Source of the DNA: COMBO-56-21 sp041494275
GTDB lineage: Archaea; Thermoplasmatota; Thermoplasmata; UBA10834
Length of the DNA: 10,093 nt
Direction: 5' to 3'
Assembly: GCA_041494275.1 (NCBI GenBank)
Contig: JBGQAM010000061.1
Location: 1 to 10,093 of the forward strand
In this document: in pieces, positions 5,392 through 10,093 of the stretch
How positions within the stretch are numbered: position 1 is the stretch's first letter
Layout of the letters: each line of letters begins with the position of its first letter
Notes under the pieces: model-generated
Seen by the model: the letters and a program-made list of their open reading frames with translations, nothing else
Told to the model about the DNA's origin: nothing
Databases searched by the model: none
Made by a program: the position numbers and the translations under genes

Positions 5392-6785
5392 GATACAGGG
5401 CCGTCTGAAACGCTCTCTCTCGTGGTTTTGCCCCAGAACTCGTCGTGGATGGCAACAATGGTGTTCTTAAGGTCCTTTCTTTCGACGGTGAAGTGGTACG
5501 CGACCATCGATGCTCCAGCAGAGATCAAGTCCACATTCACGTTCCTCGCCGCGACCGCGTTGAACACCCTCGCCGCGATGCCTTTCGTCGTCCCGAACCC
5601 TTCTCCGACGGTGCACACGAGCGAGACCCCTGGGTTCACTTCGAAGTTCTCGCCCACACTGCCAATTATCGCTTTCACCGCTTTCTTGGCGTTGGGGATG
5701 TCCGCCTCGTCTATCAGAACCGCTGCGCATGTCTGCGAGGTCGTGGCCGAGAAGATGTTTATGTTGGCTTTGTGAAGGCAAGCTGTTATGTCCGCAAGGA
5801 AGCCGGACTTGTAGCCAGCCCCTGCATCGTAGACCTTCAGGGTGGCCACGTTAGGCAGGTACGAGACGCTCTTGATGATGTCCTTCCTCAGTTGCTTGCT
5901 CTTGCCGATCACCGTACCAGGGGCCTCGGGCTTGTAGAGATTCTTTATCACGATCTCGATACCCTTCAATCGAGCAGGCTGGACCGCTCGTGGATGGAGC
6001 ACTTGGGCGCCGAAGTATGCCAGTTCCGCCGCTTCCTCGTAGGAAAGCCTCTCCAGTATGAACGCGTCCTTGACGAGCTTGGGGTCCGCGCTCATGAAGC
6101 CATCGACCTCCTTCCAGATCTCTACGGGCTTAGAGTCCGTGGAATACGCGACAACAGCAGCGGTGTAGTCCGTGCCGCTCCTCCCGACCGTGGCAACGTG
6201 TCCGGTCTCAGTCACTCCGAAGAATCCGGTCACGACGGGAACATTCCCTTTCTTGACTGCGCTTGTCAGCACCGGTCCCATGTTCTTCTCGCACTTGTCC
6301 AAGATCGCCACGGCGTTCCCGTGCTGTTCGTTTGTGATCATGCCGATCGCGTCTGTCTCCATCGCAATAGCGTCCATCCCTTCGTGGCTCAATCTCGACG
6401 CAACCACGACAGCTGACAGTCTCTCGCCGAAACTGAGGATAAGGTCGTTCGTTCTCGGCGTCAACTCCTCTGTGTAGGTGATGCCGTAGAGAAGTCGATC
6501 GAGCTTCGTTATCTTGGCTTCTATCAGTTCCAGCGTTTCCTTCCTCTTCTGGCCGTCCTTCTTTGGCAGCATTTCGACGTGTCTGAGCTTGAGTTGGAGC
6601 AGGAAGTCATCGATCTCTTTCTCCTGGCGCGGCTTTGATATGAAATCCCTGACCGAGTTGGTGACTCCGGCTGAGGCTGAAACAACTACGATCTTCTGCT
6701 CCGTCTCGTCCTTGACGACCTTCGCTACTCTCTGGAGGGCGTCTTCCGATCCGAGGCACGTTCCACCGAATTTCATTATCTTCAA
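5388..6785 (-). CDS. lysC: Aspartate kinase with tandem ACT domains
   Basis: This enzyme phosphorylates L-aspartate with ATP, the first step towards aspartate semialdehyde and then homocysteine, threonine and lysine. It has 465 residues. The amino acid kinase domain opens with MKIMKFGGTCLGS and contains TPRTNDLILSFGERLSA, TVGRSGTDYTAAVVA and the archaeal-type stretch EIWKEVDGFMSADP and LAYFGAQVLHPRAV. Two ACT domains follow, near 318-370 and 395-455, implying allosteric control by an end product; which one is not evident. The usual KFGGTS serine is cysteine here. The TTG at 6785 is chosen because GAGGTGA lies four bases upstream; an ATG three codons later (6776) is the alternative. The TTG overlaps the TGA of the UPF0280 gene (TTGA). 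Being in one operon with asd and the homocysteine proteins suggests a supply role for that branch. Confidence 0.96.
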   Translation of the reverse strand: MKIMKFGGTCLGSEDALQRVAKVVKDETEQKIVVVSASAGVTNSVRDFISKPRQEKEIDDFLLQLKLRHVEMLPKKDGQKRKETLELIEAKITKLDRLLYGITYTEELTPRTNDLILSFGERLSAVVVASRLSHEGMDAIAMETDAIGMITNEQHGNAVAILDKCEKNMGPVLTSAVKKGNVPVVTGFFGVTETGHVATVGRSGTDYTAAVVAYSTDSKPVEIWKEVDGFMSADPKLVKDAFILERLSYEEAAELAYFGAQVLHPRAVQPARLKGIEIVIKNLYKPEAPGTVIGKSKQLRKDIIKSVSYLPNVATLKVYDAGAGYKSGFLADITACLHKANINIFSATTSQTCAAVLIDEADIPNAKKAVKAIIGSVGENFEVNPGVSLVCTVGEGFGTTKGIAARVFNAVAARNVNVDLISAGASMVAYHFTVERKDLKNTIVAIHDEFWGKTTRESVSDGPVS

Positions 6786-7561
6786 GTTCTCACCTCAGGG
6801 CTGCTATCATGCGATCCAATGAATCTCGGTGCCGACATCTTGCTGTGAGTCGTGAGCCGCTCTGGGCGGTGGTCTATCTCTATGACTCTGGGAAGACGTC
6901 CGTGAATCGAGACCGAGCCGTCCATCATCGCCAGGCCAGCAATGAAGCCCTCGATCTCCTTGAATGGGTCGAAGCAAGTCTTCAGCGAATCGGCACTTGT
7001 CACGCGGTTACCGATTGCGGTGGCCAGCGCGTCCGCCAGGATGGCGTTCTCCGCGATGGCCACTGCGGCGTCCGAGTTGCCGAAGCTGATAGAGTGTCCT
7101 AGTCTCCCGCTGGACGTGCAGATGCCGATGATGGTGTTGGTCGGTTCGAGCTCGAGCGCACAGGCCGAACCCGAGCCGGGCTCGCTGAATATCTCCACCG
7201 TGCCCGCCGATTCCAGCAACAGTGCGATATCTCCGCCGTTGTCCACCCAGCCGTGAGTGCAGCCTTCGGAGGCCATGGCTTCCATCGCTTCTTGCGCAAT
7301 CGTACCAGCGACTGTCGCCATCGGCCCGACGCCGGCTGTCCTGGACGCTTCGCACATCCTGCGGATCACTCTCCCGTCGTCGTCCGTGGGGCTGTACGGC
7401 TCAAGCGTCGTCAGGAAGAAGTCATCTCGTCTGATCTTCCGCTCGATCTCGGCACGTGCAGCCTTGATGGCGACGACAGCGGGTTCAATGTAGTCTCTGG
7501 CCGCGGCTATCGTTGCAGCAGTCTCTTCGATTTCCACCTTTGCGAGAACGAACTCACTCAT
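6782..7561 (-). CDS. UPF0280 family protein (COG2122, ApbE superfamily), homocysteine biosynthesis-associated
   Basis: This 259-residue protein begins MSEFVLAKVEIEETAATIAA and belongs to UPF0280/COG2122, related in fold to ApbE flavin transferases. Visible family motifs are RRDDFFLTTLEPY (44-56), TAGVGPMATVAGTIAQEAME (75-94) and the ApbE-like WVDNGGDIAL (105-114). The C-terminal part contains GICTSSGRLGHSISFGNSDAAVA, with alternating Ala-rich helices. The M. acetivorans member, MA1715 as I recall, was implicated genetically in sulfide-dependent cysteine and homocysteine formation through persulfides. Its exact reaction is not settled to my knowledge. The start at 7561 overlaps the ferredoxin stop as ATGA, with GGAG eight bases upstream; a longer frame to 7714 runs inside the ferredoxin gene and is rejected. 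Linkage to the other homocysteine genes strongly supports a role in that pathway. Confidence 0.88.
   Translation of the reverse strand: MSEFVLAKVEIEETAATIAAARDYIEPAVVAIKAARAEIERKIRRDDFFLTTLEPYSPTDDDGRVIRRMCEASRTAGVGPMATVAGTIAQEAMEAMASEGCTHGWVDNGGDIALLLESAGTVEIFSEPGSGSACALELEPTNTIIGICTSSGRLGHSISFGNSDAAVAIAENAILADALATAIGNRVTSADSLKTCFDPFKEIEGFIAGLAMMDGSVSIHGRLPRVIEIDHRPERLTTHSKMSAPRFIGSHDSSPEVRT
6790..6796 (-). promoter_or_regulatory. Ribosome binding site of the aspartate kinase gene, inside the UPF0280 coding end
   Basis: The minus strand reads GAGGTGA, seven bases of the archaeal consensus, then four bases and the TTG at 6785. It supports the TTG rather than the ATG nine bases downstream. 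Confidence 0.65.
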
Positions 7562-7959
7562 ATCAGGATCTCCATCGCTCGTGGGGGGCATGCGTCGATG
7601 CATACTCCGCATGCCACGCACTTCTCCTCTGTGAATGTGATCTTGCCAGTCTTGAAATCGAACGCGAGCGCTTTCGTGGGGCATATGGACACGCACATGC
7701 CGCAGTGCGTACACACGTCGTCGTCCCTTCTCACGCCTTCCTTTATCGGCCTCACCCCGACTCCGTTCGATTTCAGGTAGTCTATCCCTTTTCGAATGTC
7801 ATCGGCCTTCCCGGAGAGTTCGAGGACCATCTTCCCACCGATCTCGTCGATCTCAGCGCGGAGTATGTTCACTAGCAGATGGTGCTTTGCGATGAGGTTG
7901 TGTGTGATTGGTGTGTTCGCGGCCTCTGGGCTGAAGTTGAGCACGACTTTGGTCTTCAA
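7558..7959 (-). CDS. NIL-domain ferredoxin of homocysteine biosynthesis (MA1822-like)
   Basis: This 133-residue protein has an N-terminal NIL domain (about 1-75; FSPEAANTPITHNLIAKHH, then GGKMVLELSG) and a C-terminal two-cluster ferredoxin. The cluster motifs are CTHCGMCVSICP (C83, C86, C89, C93) and CVACGVCIDACP (C114, C117, C120, C124), each of the CxxCxxCxxxCP form for [4Fe-4S]. The M. acetivorans homologue MA1822 is needed, with the DUF39 protein MA1821, for homocysteine synthesis from aspartate semialdehyde. The ferredoxin half presumably delivers electrons for sulfur transfer or persulfide reduction. The TTG at 7959 immediately follows the TAA stop of the DUF39 gene and has GGAGG eight bases upstream. 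The stop overlaps the next start (ATGA). The product should be stoichiometric with its neighbours. Confidence 0.94.
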   Translation of the reverse strand: MKTKVVLNFSPEAANTPITHNLIAKHHLLVNILRAEIDEIGGKMVLELSGKADDIRKGIDYLKSNGVGVRPIKEGVRRDDDVCTHCGMCVSICPTKALAFDFKTGKITFTEEKCVACGVCIDACPPRAMEILI

Positions 7960-9129
7960 TTACATCGCCTCCTTTTCGGTTCGGACGTCCAGTGCCTTGA
8001 ATACCCTGTCCATCGGAAAGTTCTGGACCGGCTTTTCTATCATGAACGCGCCTTTCTGGATCTGGCTCTTGAGTATCTGGGAGATCTGTCGCGCCTTGTA
8101 CAGACTCGACAGGGATGATGTGGGTATGCGCTTTCCCTTCAGCTCGATCTCACCTGACCTCAGCTCGGCGTAAGTGATCTCCTCCAGCACCGTTCTGGAC
8201 CGTGCTGGTTGGCTGTAGTCGAACATCGCCGTCACAATCTGGTCGTCCGTGATTGCGCACGCTCTGGCCATCTCTTCGTCCAGGATCGGTATTGGGATTC
8301 CGATCCCCAGGCCAAGGGAAGTGCCGTATCTCGTGAATGTGAGGCCACGCAGAAACTCAGAGGACATCTGTTTGAGGTCCCCGATGACAGCTATCGACCC
8401 AGCTGCCCTCTTGGGTACGCCCGCTGGCGTTCTAGGCACCCCCGGATTGAACTGTGTGCCCTCCCATATCACGAACCCCTGTGCTCCGCCAAGGAATATC
8501 CTCGTACCGATCCCGATGCTCCTGTAGTACGGATCGTTGATCAGCGGCGATAGCTCCCCCGCGGAACTGTAGGTGGCATTGCCGTACTCAGGCAGCAACT
8601 TGCCCATGTATGTATACAGAGTTCTCGATCCGGAGTTGGTCGCGACTGCGTAGTTCTGATAGCAGTTCCTGACGTTGAACAGAACAGCTTGGTTGACCGT
8701 CTTGAGGCTCACATAGGTGTCGATTTCCTTTTTCGGGTAGCAGTCAGTGCCGTATGCCGTTGCCTTCAGTCTGACAGCTTTCCCTCTGACGAGGTCCTCG
8801 ATCACGTGCGCTCCTCCGTGCATCATGTTGTTCGTGTCGTCCAGCTCCGTCGCGCCCAGGTACGCATCCACTGCTGCGAGGCCAGCATACGCAGGGATCC
8901 CGTCCATCCAGACCTTCTGCATCTTGATCGGAGGGTCTGAGTGGCCGAAGTTGAAGTAAGCGCCCGACGAGCACATCGCTCCGAAAGTGCCTGTGGTGAC
9001 AATATCGACGTCCTTCGCAGCCTTCTTGACGCCGTTCGATTTGAAGTATTCCTTGAATTCCTGCGCTGTCATCACGACGACGTCCCCGTTCATGGTCTTC
9101 TTTCGGATCTCGTCGTAGCTCTTAGACAC
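7960..9129 (-). CDS. Homocysteine biosynthesis protein (DUF39/HcyBio domain), without a CBS region
   Basis: This protein takes part in converting aspartate semialdehyde to homocysteine by direct sulfur addition, the route found in methanogens and some anaerobic bacteria that lack the O-acyl-homoserine route. Its 389 residues cover the HcyBio (DUF39) domain: MNGDVVVMTAQEFKEYF (13-29), DIVTTGTFGAMCSSGAYFNFGH (42-63), GGAHVIEDLVRG, KATAYGTDCYPKKE with C130, FLGGAQGFVIWEGTQ, and the C-terminal DYSQPARSRTVLEEITYAELRSGEIELKG. C53 and C130 appear to match the two conserved cysteines studied in MA1821 (C54 and C131 as I recall), proposed for persulfide chemistry. The M. acetivorans protein also carries CBS domains; this one ends at the DUF39 domain. 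The GTG at 9129 is the only usable in-frame start before MNGD; its ribosome site is weak. It follows asd by 32 bases. Confidence 0.94.
   Translation of the reverse strand: MSKSYDEIRKKTMNGDVVVMTAQEFKEYFKSNGVKKAAKDVDIVTTGTFGAMCSSGAYFNFGHSDPPIKMQKVWMDGIPAYAGLAAVDAYLGATELDDTNNMMHGGAHVIEDLVRGKAVRLKATAYGTDCYPKKEIDTYVSLKTVNQAVLFNVRNCYQNYAVATNSGSRTLYTYMGKLLPEYGNATYSSAGELSPLINDPYYRSIGIGTRIFLGGAQGFVIWEGTQFNPGVPRTPAGVPKRAAGSIAVIGDLKQMSSEFLRGLTFTRYGTSLGLGIGIPIPILDEEMARACAITDDQIVTAMFDYSQPARSRTVLEEITYAELRSGEIELKGKRIPTSSLSSLYKARQISQILKSQIQKGAFMIEKPVQNFPMDRVFKALDVRTEKEAM
7968..7972 (-). promoter_or_regulatory. Ribosome binding site of the NIL ferredoxin, within the end of the DUF39 gene
   Basis: GGAGG on the minus strand ends eight bases before the TTG at 7959. 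It supports a TTG start placed directly after the DUF39 stop codon, where no ATG is available in frame. Confidence 0.65.
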
Positions 9130-9161
9130 CGTCTTCTGCTTGGGTCCTTTCTTCTCTGCGC

Positions 9162-10093
9162 TCAGATCATCCCCTCCTTGTATGCCAGCTCAGCGTTGAG
9201 CACGGATCCTCCCGCGCCTCCCCTGATCGTATTGTGAGAGAGAAGGTAGAATCTGAGACAGTCCTTATCCACCCTTATCCTGCCGACCGTCAATGCCATC
9301 CCCTTAGCTCTGTCCGGTGTTCCTGCATTTGCGTCCAGCAAGGGCTGCGGTCTGTCCTGCTCCTTCCTGACAATGATTGGTCGGTCGGGTGCGCTCGGCA
9401 GCTTGAGCTTCTGCGGCTTCGCCCTGAAATCCGCCAGAGTGCGTGCAATCGACTTTGCGTCGGGCATGTTCTTGTCCCGTATGAACACCGCTTCCAGATG
9501 GCCGTCTCTCACGTTTACCCGCGCACAACACGCCTGGATGTTGACTGGCGAGTCGATGAATCTCCCATTCTTGTAGTTCCCCAGTATCTTTCTACCCTCG
9601 GCCGTCATCTTCTCCTCCTCGTTCTTAATCCATGGGAGGACGTTGCCGTGGATGTCAAGCGAGGAGACTCCTGGGTAGCCTGCTCCCGAAAGCGCCTGGT
9701 AGGTGGCGACATCGACTTCTCTGAACCCGAACTCATCCACCAATGGCTTCAGGCCCAATGCCAACCCCGTCACCGAGCAGTTTGCGTTCGTGACGATGAA
9801 GCCCCCGTTCTTCCTCCTCTTCTTCTGGGCCTCGACGGAGGCGAGATGGTCCGGGTTTATCTCTGGTATCAGAATTGGTGTGTCGTGTTCCATCCTGTGA
9901 GACGCAGCGTTAGAGAAGACGGCCATGCCGTGCTCGGCGCACTCATCTTCGACCGGGCCCGCAACATCCGATGGCAGGCCGCTGAATGCGATTTCGACGC
10001 CTCGTTTTCCCAGTGCGGTGGGATTTGTGGCGCTGATCGTCTCATCCCCTATTCGTGGATTCATCTCGACGTCACTGAGTTTCCAGACGTCTG
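9162..10093 (-). CDS. asd: Aspartate-semialdehyde dehydrogenase, archaeal type, N-terminus beyond the window
   Basis: This NADP-dependent enzyme reduces aspartyl phosphate to aspartate semialdehyde, the acceptor for sulfur insertion by the DUF39 system. The visible 309 residues start DVWKLSDVEMNPRIGDETIS; in-frame coding continues to the window edge, so the ATG at 10064 is internal and roughly 40-55 N-terminal residues with the nucleotide-binding loop are missing. The catalytic cysteine is in NANCSVTGL (codon 9779-9777), and GAGYPGVSSLDIHGNVLPWI follows. The catalytic histidine is probably in VRDGHLEAVF. The C-terminus has RFYLLSHNTIRGGAGGSVLNAEL. This is the archaeal/fungal subfamily. It is the first visible gene of the operon; the promoter lies off the right edge. 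Confidence 0.95.
   Translation of the reverse strand, partial: DVWKLSDVEMNPRIGDETISATNPTALGKRGVEIAFSGLPSDVAGPVEDECAEHGMAVFSNAASHRMEHDTPILIPEINPDHLASVEAQKKRRKNGGFIVTNANCSVTGLALGLKPLVDEFGFREVDVATYQALSGAGYPGVSSLDIHGNVLPWIKNEEEKMTAEGRKILGNYKNGRFIDSPVNIQACCARVNVRDGHLEAVFIRDKNMPDAKSIARTLADFRAKPQKLKLPSAPDRPIIVRKEQDRPQPLLDANAGTPDRAKGMALTVGRIRVDKDCLRFYLLSHNTIRGGAGGSVLNAELAYKEGMI

Noticed and set aside
5445..6416. Plus-strand open frame of 323 codons
   Set aside because: It is opposite the aspartate kinase, which has full family motifs. The translation is rich in Arg and His with no recognisable domain, as expected from a GC-biased antisense frame.
7562..7714. Longer frame extending the UPF0280 protein upstream by 51 residues
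   Set aside because: It runs inside the ferredoxin coding region, its Arg/His-rich translation is unlike the family, and the ATG at 7561 has a GGAG site and matches the family N-terminus.
10062..10064. ATG as the start of aspartate-semialdehyde dehydrogenase
   Set aside because: The frame stays open to the window edge with family-like sequence (DVWKLSDVEMN), and a start here would remove the nucleotide-binding region.

Overview
The window looks archaeal, most likely an anaerobic member of the Thermoplasmatota or a relative. This is inference from content, not a marker-gene call. The supporting signs are TATA boxes (TTATAAAT, TTTATAAAT), ribosome binding sites matching GGAGGTGAT, many GTG and TTG starts, an archaeal-type aspartate kinase and semialdehyde dehydrogenase, and the homocysteine-forming proteins known from methanogens and other anaerobes.

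Layout, left to right. A partial M42 metallopeptidase (minus strand) runs off the left edge. Divergent from it, after a 226-base gap, is a plus-strand group: glycine cleavage H protein, a flavoredoxin-like flavin reductase and a small nitroreductase. Next comes a two-zinc-ribbon membrane protein with a beta-rich C-terminal domain. It is followed by a molybdopterin oxidoreductase with its own TATA promoter, which lies inside a palindrome.

The right half is a five-gene minus-strand operon, transcribed from the right edge: aspartate-semialdehyde dehydrogenase (N-terminus outside the window), DUF39/HcyBio homocysteine biosynthesis protein, NIL-domain ferredoxin, UPF0280/COG2122 protein, and aspartate kinase. 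The junctions are a 32-base gap, a direct abutment, an ATGA overlap and a TTGA overlap. The aspartate kinase converges on the molybdopterin oxidoreductase, and the two genes share a CTAG that supplies both stop codons.

The operon reads as one pathway. Aspartate kinase makes aspartyl phosphate and Asd reduces it to aspartate semialdehyde. The three remaining proteins are the families linked genetically and biochemically, in Methanosarcina acetivorans, to sulfur insertion into aspartate semialdehyde to form homocysteine. Finding all five coupled in one transcription unit is the strongest biological signal here. The rest is mostly ordinary metabolism with some regulatory and domain-architecture oddities. 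No tRNA, rRNA, CRISPR array, insertion sequence or phage-like gene was seen.
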